The position numbers and the translations under genes were made by a program. Under the pieces are notes generated by a model that saw only the letters and a list, made by a program, of their open reading frames with translations, had not been told where the DNA came from and searched no databases. Shown piece after piece: positions 39,994-49,406 of a DNA stretch of 64,000 bases. Origin of the DNA: Tahibacter amnicola (GTDB taxonomy: Bacteria > Pseudomonadota > Gammaproteobacteria > Xanthomonadales > Rhodanobacteraceae). The stretch covers positions 423,501-487,500 of the forward strand of contig NZ_CP104694.1 in the NCBI RefSeq assembly GCF_025398735.1, written 5' to 3'. Position 1 is the first letter of the stretch, and each line of letters opens with the position of its first letter.

Positions 39994-40842
39994 TCAGAAC
40001 CGGCCGGCCTGGAAGTCGCGCACGGCCTGGGTGATTTCCTCGGCAGTGTTCATCACGAAGGGACCGTAGCGGGCCACGGGTTCTTCCAGTGGACGGCCGG
40101 CAACCAGGATCAGGCGAGCCCCCTCGTCGGTCGATGCAGCAAGTTCCACTCCGCCACTTTTTGACAGTACCGCGAGTTCGCCGCGTGAAATGTCCGCGGC
40201 CGCACTGCCGACTGCGACCTGGCCAGCGTACACGTAGGCGAAGGCCGTATGGCCCTGCGGCAACGGGACTTCGCAGCGCGCTCCGGCAGCCAGGCGCACG
40301 TCCAGGTAGACCGGGTCGGTCGCGACGGCATTGACCGGTCCGACCGCGCCGCCGAATTCACCGGCGATGACGCGCACGCTCACGCCCTCGCCGGGACTCA
40401 CTTCGGGAATCGCCTGTGGCGCGATGTCCTGGTAGCGCGGCGCCGTCATCTTCTGCGCTGCCGGCAGGTTCACCCACAGCTGGAATCCCCACAGCAGCCC
40501 GTCCTCCTGCGCCGGCATCTCCGAGTGGACGATGCCGCGCCCGGCCGTCATCCATTGCACGCTGCCGGCACCCAGATCACCCCGGTTGCCCTGGTTGTCC
40601 GCATGACGCATGTGGCCGGCCAGCATGTACGTGACCGTTTCGAAGCCCCGGTGTGGATGGCTCGGAAAGCCGGCGAGGTAGTCCGTCGCCTCGTCGGAGC
40701 GGAACTCGTCGAGCAACAGGAAGGGATCGAGGCTGTCGAGGGCCGGCTGGCCAATGACGCGCGTCAGGCGGACGCCGGCACCGTCGGAGGTCGGACGGCC
40801 GCGGACGGTGTGCAACACGTGACGTGATTCAAGCAAGGACAT
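39994..40842 (-). CDS. Pirin family protein
   Basis: This 282-residue bicupin protein has the pirin pattern FLLLDEFRSDEATDY, then GFPSHPHRGFETVTYMLAGHMRH with the metal-binding histidines, and GSVQWMTAGRGIVHSEMP. Bacterial pirins include quercetinases and proteins that bind metabolic enzymes; the exact role is unknown. The ATG at 40842 has a ggga-type ribosome-binding site nine bases upstream. Confidence 0.92.
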   Translation of the reverse strand: MSLLESRHVLHTVRGRPTSDGAGVRLTRVIGQPALDSLDPFLLLDEFRSDEATDYLAGFPSHPHRGFETVTYMLAGHMRHADNQGNRGDLGAGSVQWMTAGRGIVHSEMPAQEDGLLWGFQLWVNLPAAQKMTAPRYQDIAPQAIPEVSPGEGVSVRVIAGEFGGAVGPVNAVATDPVYLDVRLAAGARCEVPLPQGHTAFAYVYAGQVAVGSAAADISRGELAVLSKSGGVELAASTDEGARLILVAGRPLEEPVARYGPFVMNTAEEITQAVRDFQAGRF

Positions 40843-40956
40843 GGCGATCTCCCGGTGAGAAACCACCCAGATGGCGCCGCGCGGCCGCGGTACCAGTGCG
40901 CCTTTCGTGGAAAGGCTGGTACCACGGCGGAAACAATCACGGGCGCGCGGCCGGAG

Positions 40957-41628
40957 TCAGTGCACCCAGCGACCACCGCGGCGCCGCGGCGGGTCGCGGA
41001 ATTCCGAAGAAGAAGCGCCACTGCCCGCCTTCTCGCGCTCGGTGGCGGGATGCACGCGCCAGTACTGCGCCACGTGTGCCACGACCGCCGGTATCTGCGC
41101 CAGACACTCGTCGTATTCCTGCTCGGTGAGGCGCTCAAATTCCGTGTCCGCCTGCAGGATGCCCTCGTCGACCGCCAGTGCCATGACGGGCCCGAGCATT
41201 TCCATGAGCTGGGCGTCCTCGCTCAGGCGGGATTCCCAGGCGTTGGCGCGCAGGTCGATCGCCCGGCTCACGCCTTCGCACCAGCCGGCGGCTGACAGGG
41301 CGATGCCACCGTCTTCCAGGTCGACTTCGCCGAGTATGGGTTCGTAGGTCTCGGCCTCGATCTCGGGCAGGATCGAATCATTCAGCTTGGCCAGGAGGGC
41401 CAGGATGCGTTCGCCCTCTTCCTCATCTTCGAACGGGGCGTGCAGGATTTCCGGCAGCCATTCGTCCGGCAGGGCCGGATCAGGGCCAATGGCGAGCACG
41501 GTCAACAGTCCGTGCACGCCGTCGAGGAGGAGATCCGGTTCGTCCTCGCGCGCATGGGCGCGCAGGAACTGGTCGAGTTCCTCCAGCTCGTGGTCCTCCA
41601 GGGAAACAGCGTTCTCGCGTTCGGTCAT
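40957..41628 (-). CDS. UPF0149 (YgfB/YecA-like) family protein
   Basis: This 223-residue acidic, helical protein matches the UPF0149 family (LDQFLRAHAREDEPDLLLDGVHGLLTVLAIGP; EYDECLAQIPAVVAHVAQYW). It lacks the C-terminal zinc SEC-C motif found in YecA-type members and ends in a basic Arg-rich tail. Function is unknown. Its ATG overlaps the frame-corrected xthA stop in an ATGA arrangement, so it is co-translated with exonuclease III. Confidence 0.85.
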   Translation of the reverse strand: MTERENAVSLEDHELEELDQFLRAHAREDEPDLLLDGVHGLLTVLAIGPDPALPDEWLPEILHAPFEDEEEGERILALLAKLNDSILPEIEAETYEPILGEVDLEDGGIALSAAGWCEGVSRAIDLRANAWESRLSEDAQLMEMLGPVMALAVDEGILQADTEFERLTEQEYDECLAQIPAVVAHVAQYWRVHPATEREKAGSGASSSEFRDPPRRRGGRWVH

Positions 41629-42391
41629 GCGCTCAGTTCCAGCAGTACCGGCGCGTGGTCGGAAGGCCGTTCCAGGCGCCGGGGGTGATATCGATGCTCG
41701 CGCCGCTCATGCGCGGGCGCAAGGCGTGGCTGGCCAGGATCAGGTCGATGCGCAGGCCGAGGTTGCGGCGGAAGGCGGCCTGGCGGTAATCCCACCAGCT
41801 GAAGTGCCCGCCAGCGGATTCAAATTCACGGAAACTGTCGATGAGGCCGATGTCCAGCAGGCGCTTGAGCGCGTCGCGTTCAGGCGTGGAGCACAGGATC
41901 TGTTCATGCCAGGCGACTGGATCGTGCACGTCGCGGTCGTCGGGCGCGATGTTGAAATCGCCCAGGACGATCAGGTTCGGGTGCCGCTGGATTTCCTGCG
42001 CGAGGTAGTCGGTCAGGTGCTGCAGCCAGGACAGCTTGTAGGTGTACTTTTCACTGCCGACCGCCTGGCCGTTCACCACATAGAGATTGGCGATCCGCAG
42101 GTCGCCGACCGTGGCGACCAGGATGCGCCGCTGCGGGTCGCTGAATCCGGGTACGTCGGTGACGATGTCCGTGGGCATCTGGCGCGCCAGGATGGCCACG
42201 CCGTTGTAGGTTTTCTGGCCGGAGAAGACGCAGCGGTATCCGAGTGCGGCAATATCCGTATCGGGAAATTTAGCATCTTCCAGTTTGGTTTCCTGCAGCG
42301 CGACGATGTCGGGCTGCGCCTGCCCCAGCCATTCCTTGAGGTGCGGCAGGCGGATGTTGAGCGAGTTGACGTTCCACGAGGCGATCTTCAT
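41625..42391 (-). CDS. xthA: Exodeoxyribonuclease III, frameshifted at the C-terminus
   Basis: This AP endonuclease/3'-5' exonuclease acts in base excision repair. MKIASWNVNSLNIRLPHL, LQETKLED, GDFNIAPDDRDV and LRIDLILAS are the family motifs. As written the frame ends in GLPTTRRYCWN at 41633. One extra base in the G5 run at 41681-41685 instead gives ITPRRLERPSDHAPVLLELSA with the catalytic SDH motif and a stop at 41625-41627. That version has normal length (about 255 residues) and overlaps the next gene by ATGA. Confidence 0.93.
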
Positions 42392-42410
42392 CGGCCCAGT
42401 TTACCGTAAC

Positions 42411-42435
42411 GCGCCGGCCGGCCGCCGGCCGGCGC
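42411..42435. repeat. Perfect GC-rich palindrome between oligopeptidase A and xthA genes
   Basis: An 11-bp stem (gcgccggccgg / ccggccggcgc) with a 3-base centre lies between the convergently read-out end of the oligopeptidase gene and the xthA start. Both genes are on the minus strand. It may be a transcription terminator for the former without a T-tract, or a REP-like element. Confidence 0.5.
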
Positions 42436-42476
42436 TACGCCGGGGCGAGCGAACCGGCCGGCCGCCAGGCAAGCGC

Positions 42477-44519
42477 TCAGGCCAGGCCGTAGCTGCGCAG
42501 CAGGGCCGTCGAATCCGGTTCGCGGCCGCGGAAGGCAATGAAGCTCTCCAGCGCGGGCCGCGATCCGCCCACGGCCAGCACCTCGCGCCGGAACGCATCG
42601 CCCGTCTGCCGGTTGAACACCCCTTCTTCTTCGAAACGCCCGAATGCATCCGCCGACAGCACTTCGGCCCACAGGTAGCTGTAATAGCCGGCGCTGTAGC
42701 CGCCCGAAAAGATGTGCGTGAAACCGTGCGCAAAGCGCTGCCAGGCGGGGGGCTGCACGACCGCGACTTCGGCGCGGACCTCCTGCAGCAACTCCACGGT
42801 GCGGGCGCCGCGCGCCGGGTCAAACTCCCGGTGCAGGCGGAAGTCGAACAAGGCGAACTCCAGCTGGCGCACCAGGAACATGCCGGCCTGGAAATAGCGC
42901 GCGGCCTGCATGCGCTCGAACAGGGTCTGTGGCAGCACCTCGCCGGTCTGGAAATGGCGCGCGAACAGGTCCAGCGATTCGCGCTGCCAGCCGAAGTTCT
43001 CAAGGAACTGGCTGGGCAGTTCGACGGCATCCCACTCCACGCCGCTGATGCCCGAAACGCTGGGGTAATCGACCTCGGTCAACAGGTGGTGCAGGCCATG
43101 ACCGAACTCGTGGAACAGGGTGAGCACGTCGTCGTGGGTGAGCAATGACGGTGCGGCGGCCGTGGGCGGAGCGAAGTTGCAGGTGAGGTAGGCGATCGGC
43201 CGGTGCAGATCGCCGCCGTTGCGGAAACGGGAACGGCACACGTCCATCCAGGCGCCCCCGCGCTTGCCGCTGCGGGCGAAGAGATCGACATAGGCTCCGG
43301 CAATGCGTTCGCCCTGTGCGTCGTACACATCGTAGTACCGCACATCGGGATTCCATACGTCGACATCGTCGCGCAGCTGCAGGCGCACGCCGAAGACGCG
43401 CTCGGTGATCGCGAACAGGCCGTTGAGGACGGCGTCGAGCGGAAAGTAGGGCTTGAGCTCCTCTTCATTGAGCTGGTAGCGCACCTCGCGCAGCTTCTCC
43501 GAGGCGTAGCCCACATCCCAGGCCTGCAGGTCCGCGATGCCCAGCGCATTGGCGGCGAACTCGCGCAGCTGGGCCAGCTCCTTCTCGGCGACGGGCTTGG
43601 CCTTCTTCACCAGGTCGTGGAGGAAGGCCAGCACCTTTTCCGTCGAGGGCGCCATCTTGGTGGCGAGCGATTCCTCCGCGGCATTGGCGAAGCCGAGCAA
43701 TTGCGCCGCCTCGTGGCGCAGCGCCAGGATGTCATTTATACGTTGGGAATTATCGAATTTTCCGGCGTTCGGGCCCTGGTCGGAGGCGCGGGTGGAGTAG
43801 GCCGCATAGACACGCTCGCGCAGGCGGCGGTCATCGGCGTAGGAAAGGACCGCCTGCACGCTGGGCTGGCGCAGGGTGATCAGCCAGCCGTCGAGGCCCT
43901 TCTCGCGGGCGTACTCGCGCAGTACCGCGCGGCCGGATTCGGGAATTCCCGCCAGCTGGGCCTCGTCGGTGAGGTGCTCGGTCCAGGCTTCGGTGGCGTC
44001 GAGCACTGCTTCCTCGAATTCGGTGCCCAGGCGCGACAGCTCGTTGGCGATCGCCTTGAAGCGCGAACGTGCCGGTTCTTCCAGGGCGACGCCCGACAGC
44101 CGGAAATCGCGCAGGGCGTGCTCGATCAGGGTGCGCGCCGGCCGTTCCAGCCCGGCATAGCCGCCGCCGTGGGTGATCGCTTCCACCGCCGCGTAGAGTT
44201 CACGGTTCTGGCCCAGTTCCGTAGCATGTTCGGTAATTGCTTCGAGCGCGGTCGAGTAGGCTTTGCGCAGCTCATCCGAATCTTTCACCGAATGCAGGTG
44301 AGACACCGGCGACCACGCGCGGCCCAGGCGTTCCTCGAGCGATTCCTGCGGGAGCACGGTGTTGGCGAAGGTGCGCGGCTGGGACTCGGCCGTCAGCCGT
44401 TCGATCGCCTGCCGATAGTCGGCCAGGATCGCGTGGATTGCCGGTTCGACATGTTCGGGCCGGATCTGCGAGAAAGCCGGAAGTTCAGCGTCGACGAGTA
44501 GCGGATTGGTCGCGTCCAT
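42477..44519 (-). CDS. prlC: Oligopeptidase A (M3 family zinc peptidase)
   Basis: This 680-residue cytoplasmic metallopeptidase degrades short peptides, including signal-peptide fragments. The zinc site HEFGH lies in LFHEFGHGLHHLLTEVDYPSVSG, preceded by the M3 domain text ARSGKRGGAWMD. The N-terminus (MDATNPLLVDAELPAFSQI) and total length match E. coli PrlC (680). The start at 44519 is chosen for that reason; the longer frame upstream is unmatched. It is divergent from the patatin-type gene with about 100 bases between. Confidence 0.94.
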   Translation of the reverse strand: MDATNPLLVDAELPAFSQIRPEHVEPAIHAILADYRQAIERLTAESQPRTFANTVLPQESLEERLGRAWSPVSHLHSVKDSDELRKAYSTALEAITEHATELGQNRELYAAVEAITHGGGYAGLERPARTLIEHALRDFRLSGVALEEPARSRFKAIANELSRLGTEFEEAVLDATEAWTEHLTDEAQLAGIPESGRAVLREYAREKGLDGWLITLRQPSVQAVLSYADDRRLRERVYAAYSTRASDQGPNAGKFDNSQRINDILALRHEAAQLLGFANAAEESLATKMAPSTEKVLAFLHDLVKKAKPVAEKELAQLREFAANALGIADLQAWDVGYASEKLREVRYQLNEEELKPYFPLDAVLNGLFAITERVFGVRLQLRDDVDVWNPDVRYYDVYDAQGERIAGAYVDLFARSGKRGGAWMDVCRSRFRNGGDLHRPIAYLTCNFAPPTAAAPSLLTHDDVLTLFHEFGHGLHHLLTEVDYPSVSGISGVEWDAVELPSQFLENFGWQRESLDLFARHFQTGEVLPQTLFERMQAARYFQAGMFLVRQLEFALFDFRLHREFDPARGARTVELLQEVRAEVAVVQPPAWQRFAHGFTHIFSGGYSAGYYSYLWAEVLSADAFGRFEEEGVFNRQTGDAFRREVLAVGGSRPALESFIAFRGREPDSTALLRSYGLA

Positions 44520-44621
44520 GGCGTGGGTCTCACAGAAGGGGCTGGGGAGAATGAGCAAGGTGCGTCGGGCCGGGGACAAATTCAAGCCGTGCCGGCAGCG
44601 GCCCCGGCGTAGCATAGACGC

Positions 44622-46394
44622 ATGACCGACGCGCTGCGCCTGCCCGTATCCGACGTGCGCCAGATCCTGCGCGAGGCGCCCTTGTTCCAGCACCTGGACG
44701 AGGCCGAGCTCGACCAGCTCGAACAGGTGCTGGAGTGGTCCGTCCTGCCCGGCGGCGCCACGCTGTTCGAGGAAGGGGATATCTCGGATGCGCTGTACGT
44801 CCTGCGTTCGGGCAGCCTTGGGGCATTCCGCGTACCGCGCAGCGGTGGTGTCGCGCGGCTGATCGGGCTGATCGCCGCCGGCGAAAGCGTGGGCGAACTC
44901 GGTCTGATCGTCGACCAGCCGCGCTCGGCCACGGTGCGTGCCCTGCGTGACTCGGAACTGCTGCGCCTGTCACGCGCGGGTTTCGATGCGCTCGTGCAGC
45001 GCCAGCCGCGGGCCATGCTGCAGGCCGCGCGCATCGCGGTGGAACGCCTGCTGGTGCGACGCACCGGCGAGCCCCTGTCGGTGGCGCGCACCTTCGCGGT
45101 GATCCCGCACGATCCCGGCGTCGACATCACCGGTTTCAGCCGGGCCCTGCAGGCTGCTTTGCGCGACTATGGAAGCTGCTCCCTGCTCGATGCCGTCACG
45201 GGCGCCGGCCACACCAGCGCCTGGTATTCGGCGCAGGAAGCCCAGGCGCGCTTCGTGCTCTACCAGGCGGGCCCGACCCTGGATGCCTGGCACGAGCTGT
45301 GCGTGCGCCAGGCGGATGCGCTGATCTTCGTGGCCAACGCCGTCGACCAGCCGGCAGCGTGGACCGACCCGTCCTGTACCGGCGCCGAAGAGGCGCTGCA
45401 CCGGCCGCGGCACCTCGTGCTGTGGCATGCGCGCGGCGAGATCCAGCTGGGCCGCGGCGCGGCGTGGCTGGCCCAGGTGAAGGGGGCGCGACTGCACCAC
45501 TGGTGCGGGCCGGCGGATGTCGAGCGCATTGCCCGCCTGATCGCCGGACGCAGCCTGGGCCTGGTGCTTTCCGGCGGGGGCGCGCGGGGATTTGCCCATA
45601 TCGGCGTGATCAAGGCGGTGCGCGAGGCGGGGCTGCGCATCGATTCGGTCGGCGGCACCAGCATCGGAGCGATCATCGCCGCCGGCGTGGCCGCGGGCTG
45701 GAGCGACGAGGAAATGCTGCAACGCTACCGGCGCGCCTTCGTCGACGGGCGCCCGCTCAAGGACTACACCTGGCCCTTCCTGGCGATGACGACCGGACGG
45801 CGGGTCTCGCGCCTGCTGCGCGAAGCGTTCGGCGAGCGGCATATCGAAGACCTCGCGCTGCCCTATTTCGCCGTCTCCGCCAATCTCACCAGTGGCGATG
45901 CGGTAACGCACCGCACGGGCCTGCTGTGGTACTGGCTGCGCGCGAGTTCCGCGATTCCGGGCGTCTTGCCGCCGGTGTTTCACCAGGGCCAGGTACTGGT
46001 GGACGGCGCGGTGATCAACAACCTCCCGACGGACGTGATGCGCGACATGGCGGTGGGCGATGTGATCGGCGTGGATATCGGTGCCGATGACGTCCTGCGG
46101 GCGGAGGTCGAGGAGGTGGCGTCGCCGTCCGCCTGGCAGCTGTTCTGGGAGCAGCGCCGTCCGGCACGGCCGGGCCTGGTGAGCATTCTGCTGCGTGCGG
46201 GAATGGTCAATTCCAAGGCAGCGAACGCGGATCGCCGGCAGAAGGCCAGTCTTCTGCTCACACCGCCCGTGACTGGCGTGGGGCTGCTGGACTGGCAGTC
46301 GTACGAACGGGCGATCGAACTGGGCTATCAGTACGCGCTGCGGGTGATCGGCGGCCAGAAGGATGCGCTGGCCGACGACACGCCGCTGCTGTAA
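44622..46394 (+). CDS. Patatin-like phospholipase with cyclic-nucleotide-binding domain (NTE type)
   Basis: This 590-residue protein has a cNMP-binding domain at the N-terminus (about residues 17-140, LFEEGDISDALYVLRSG), a linker of about 150 residues and a patatin domain from about 310. The patatin parts are GGGARGFAHIGVIK (oxyanion hole), GTSIG with the nucleophile Ser (about 345) and DGAVINNLP with the catalytic Asp (about 461). The arrangement is that of neuropathy-target-esterase-like lysophospholipases. The cNMP pocket suggests ligand control, but the ligand is not known. Confidence 0.9.
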   Translation: MTDALRLPVSDVRQILREAPLFQHLDEAELDQLEQVLEWSVLPGGATLFEEGDISDALYVLRSGSLGAFRVPRSGGVARLIGLIAAGESVGELGLIVDQPRSATVRALRDSELLRLSRAGFDALVQRQPRAMLQAARIAVERLLVRRTGEPLSVARTFAVIPHDPGVDITGFSRALQAALRDYGSCSLLDAVTGAGHTSAWYSAQEAQARFVLYQAGPTLDAWHELCVRQADALIFVANAVDQPAAWTDPSCTGAEEALHRPRHLVLWHARGEIQLGRGAAWLAQVKGARLHHWCGPADVERIARLIAGRSLGLVLSGGGARGFAHIGVIKAVREAGLRIDSVGGTSIGAIIAAGVAAGWSDEEMLQRYRRAFVDGRPLKDYTWPFLAMTTGRRVSRLLREAFGERHIEDLALPYFAVSANLTSGDAVTHRTGLLWYWLRASSAIPGVLPPVFHQGQVLVDGAVINNLPTDVMRDMAVGDVIGVDIGADDVLRAEVEEVASPSAWQLFWEQRRPARPGLVSILLRAGMVNSKAANADRRQKASLLLTPPVTGVGLLDWQSYERAIELGYQYALRVIGGQKDALADDTPLL

Positions 46395-46511
46395 TCGCCG
46401 GAAAGCCGGCGGCGTGGCTGTGCGCCCCGGCACAACACGGCGTTTCGGGGTGGCGTACATCTGGCATGGCCTGCCGTTCTGGTCATAGCCAGTTGTTCGG
46501 AGGGGAACCTC

Positions 46512-49406
46512 GTGCGCGTCGGACTGCTGTTAGTGCTTCTGCCGTGGCTGGCGCTGGCCCAGCCGGCCATCGACTACGACATCGTCTACGTGCGCCAGGC
46601 GCGCCATGGCGACCAGACCAATACGATCTGGCCGGAGGTGTTTCACCCGGCGCGCCTGGATCCCGGCGCCGACCTCATGCTGCGCCATCCTAATGGCAGC
46701 GAGGAGGTACTCGTTGCCGGCGGCACGGGGGGCGTGACGGATCCGTTCGTTTCCTTTGACGCGCAGTGGGTCTATTACAGCTATTTCCCGGACCTGCGTG
46801 CGGAATCGCTCAACAACCAGCGCGACGACCTGCCCGAGGCCGGCGCGGATATCTATCGCATCCACGTGGCCACGCGGCAGGTCCAGCGCCTGACGTTCGG
46901 CGAATTCACGCCCAACACCGGTGCCGGCCAATGGGACGAATCCAACCCGCTCGATCCGCCCGCCCCGTACAACCGGCTCGGCTACGGCATCCTCAATCTG
47001 GCGCCGTGCCCGTTGCCGGGCGGCCGCGTGGTGTTCACCAGCAACCGTAACGGTTTCGAACCGCCCAAGGGCTATACGGCGCCCACCCTGCAGCTCTTCG
47101 TGATGGACCAGGATGGCCGCAACGTCACGCCCATCGCGCCAATGAGCATCTCCAGCGCATTGCACCCGACCATCCTTCGCGACGGCCGCTTGATGTTCTC
47201 CTCGCACGAAGACCAGGGGCTGCGCGACACGCGCAACTGGGGCATCTGGTCGATCCAGCCCGATGGCCGGGGATGGAAGCCGGTGGTCAGCGCCTTTCGC
47301 GAAGGACAGGCCTTTCACTTCATGACGCAGCTGGGCAACGAAGACCTGGTCGTGGAGGACTACTACAATTTAAACAATAACGGCTTTGGCGCGTTGTACC
47401 GAATGCCATATCGGCCGCCGGCGGGTCAGCCGTCCTTCCACAGCGCCCTGATCGCCCAGAATCCGGAGATCGCCCGGACGATGAGCGACGGCACGGTCTA
47501 CCCTTTCCGGATGCCGTTCACGCCGCGCGGCCTGTACTCCATCACGCCCTTCACCACGGCAGACGACGAGGCCGCGCCGCCGGGTGCGGGGGGAACCCGC
47601 GTGGGCAAGTTCACCCATCCGTCGGCGGCGCCAGGCAATCACCTGTTGGTGGTGTGGTCGCCGGGACCGGCCAACGACCTGGATCGCCCCACGCCCGTGC
47701 CGCGCTATGACGCCGGCCTGTACCTGGTTCCCGACGGCGGAATCGTCACCGCGCCCCAGCAGCTGGTGCTGATAAAGAACGACCCGGCGTACAACGAAGC
47801 CTGGCCGCGGGCGCTGGTGCCCTATCGCGCCGTGCATGGTGTCGACCAGCCCGACGAGCTGGCCTGGTTGCCCAACGACGGCAGCGCGGATGCGCGCCTG
47901 CCGGCCGGCACGCCGCTGGGAATGGTGGGCACGTCGAGTTTTTATAAAAGGGAGAGTTTTCCCGGGTGGGTGACGCCCTGGGCCAACACCTTCGACGGAC
48001 TCGATGCGTTCAACACCGCGGAGAACGGCCAGAGCAGCAACTGGGTGACGCAGGGGTCGGATGCGGGCAAGTACAGCAACAGCGACATCTGGGCCGTGCG
48101 CATCGTCGGCATGGAACCGCATACCCATCGCAGCTACGGACCGAACCAAGGACGCCAGTTCTACAGTCATGCGCAGGAGCGCCTGCGCATACTCGGTGAG
48201 ATTCCGCTGCGCAAGACCAGCAGCGGTGCGCCGGTGCTCGATGTGGAGGGCAATCCCGACACGAGCTTTCTGGCCAGGCTCACTGCGGATGCCCCCTTCA
48301 CCTTCCAGACCATCGATCGCAACGGCATGGCGCTCAACGTGGCGCAGACCTGGCATCAGGTTCGCCCCGGCGAGAAGCGCGTCGACTGCGGCGGTTGCCA
48401 TGCGCACAGCCAGGCACCGCTGGCCTTCGAGCAGACCGCCGCAGCGCAACCGGGATTTTCCACCTATGACCTTTCGCGCCAGACGCCACTGCTGACCCGG
48501 TCCGCGCCGGGCGGCGACCCGTCGCTGCGGGTGGAGGCCACAGCGATGCACACGGTGGAATTCATCCGCGACATCCGGCCGTTGCTGCAGCGCAGCTGTG
48601 CAGGTTGCCACCAGGGCGCCAGCCCGGCCGGGAATCTTGACCTTGCGGATACGGGCGACAGTAACGGCCTGCCGGGCGACTATCGGCGGCTGGCCGCCGA
48701 CGCCGACGCGCAATATGGCTATCCGCCGCTGATCGGTCGCTGGCGCCAGACCAACGCGAGCCGCTATATCCGCATGTTCCAGAGCCGGCGGAGCCTGTTG
48801 ATCTGGAAGCTGTTCGGCCAGCGGCTGGATGGCTGGAGCAACGCCTCGCATCCGACCGAAGCGGTGCCGGGCAACGTCGCCACGCTGCCGGCAGGTGCCG
48901 ACCCGAACGCCGCCGACCTGGACTACACCGGCACGGCGATGCCGCCACCGGGAAGCCCCGTCACGCCATTGAGCGAAGAAGAGAAACTGCGCTTCGTCCG
49001 CTGGATCGATCTGGGCTGCCCGATCGATACGGGCAACGCAGCCCTCGGCTGGTTCCTGGACGACCTGCGTCCGGCGCTGACGGTGAGCCTGCCGCGACCG
49101 GGCTTCAATGCCCTGCCGGTCACGCAGCTGCGCCTGGGGATCTCCGACGCCAACAGCGGCATCGCGGCAGGCACGCTGTCCGTGCGGGCCAGCTTCATGG
49201 TGGCCGGGCGTGCACCCGGTTCCGAACTGGCGGACCTGGCGGCCCCGGTCGACGCGGATATCCGCGCCATTGCACTGGGACAGCCCCTGCCGCCGATGAC
49301 CGACGCCTGGTTGCGCGCGTCGGTGCGCGACAACCAGGGAAATATCACCCGGGTGGAACAGCGGTTCAGTACCAGCGACCGCCTCTTTGCCGATGGCTTC
49401 AACTAG
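46512..49406 (+). CDS. Secreted HzsA-like di-haem cytochrome c protein
   Basis: This 964-residue exported protein has a signal peptide (MRVGLLLVLLPWLALA) and an N-terminal propeller-like region with repeated DG-containing blades (to about residue 500). Two CxxCH haem c sites follow: CGGCH near residue 625 and CAGCH near 696. This layout resembles the alpha subunit of hydrazine synthase and its many relatives of unknown reaction in bacteria that do not perform anammox. The tail DRLFADGFN resembles the DRIFADGFE-type endings common in secreted Xanthomonadales proteins. A GTG start is supported by ggagggg six bases upstream. It converges with the aldehyde dehydrogenase gene, overlapping by four bases. 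Confidence 0.75.
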   Translation: MRVGLLLVLLPWLALAQPAIDYDIVYVRQARHGDQTNTIWPEVFHPARLDPGADLMLRHPNGSEEVLVAGGTGGVTDPFVSFDAQWVYYSYFPDLRAESLNNQRDDLPEAGADIYRIHVATRQVQRLTFGEFTPNTGAGQWDESNPLDPPAPYNRLGYGILNLAPCPLPGGRVVFTSNRNGFEPPKGYTAPTLQLFVMDQDGRNVTPIAPMSISSALHPTILRDGRLMFSSHEDQGLRDTRNWGIWSIQPDGRGWKPVVSAFREGQAFHFMTQLGNEDLVVEDYYNLNNNGFGALYRMPYRPPAGQPSFHSALIAQNPEIARTMSDGTVYPFRMPFTPRGLYSITPFTTADDEAAPPGAGGTRVGKFTHPSAAPGNHLLVVWSPGPANDLDRPTPVPRYDAGLYLVPDGGIVTAPQQLVLIKNDPAYNEAWPRALVPYRAVHGVDQPDELAWLPNDGSADARLPAGTPLGMVGTSSFYKRESFPGWVTPWANTFDGLDAFNTAENGQSSNWVTQGSDAGKYSNSDIWAVRIVGMEPHTHRSYGPNQGRQFYSHAQERLRILGEIPLRKTSSGAPVLDVEGNPDTSFLARLTADAPFTFQTIDRNGMALNVAQTWHQVRPGEKRVDCGGCHAHSQAPLAFEQTAAAQPGFSTYDLSRQTPLLTRSAPGGDPSLRVEATAMHTVEFIRDIRPLLQRSCAGCHQGASPAGNLDLADTGDSNGLPGDYRRLAADADAQYGYPPLIGRWRQTNASRYIRMFQSRRSLLIWKLFGQRLDGWSNASHPTEAVPGNVATLPAGADPNAADLDYTGTAMPPPGSPVTPLSEEEKLRFVRWIDLGCPIDTGNAALGWFLDDLRPALTVSLPRPGFNALPVTQLRLGISDANSGIAAGTLSVRASFMVAGRAPGSELADLAAPVDADIRAIALGQPLPPMTDAWLRASVRDNQGNITRVEQRFSTSDRLFADGFN

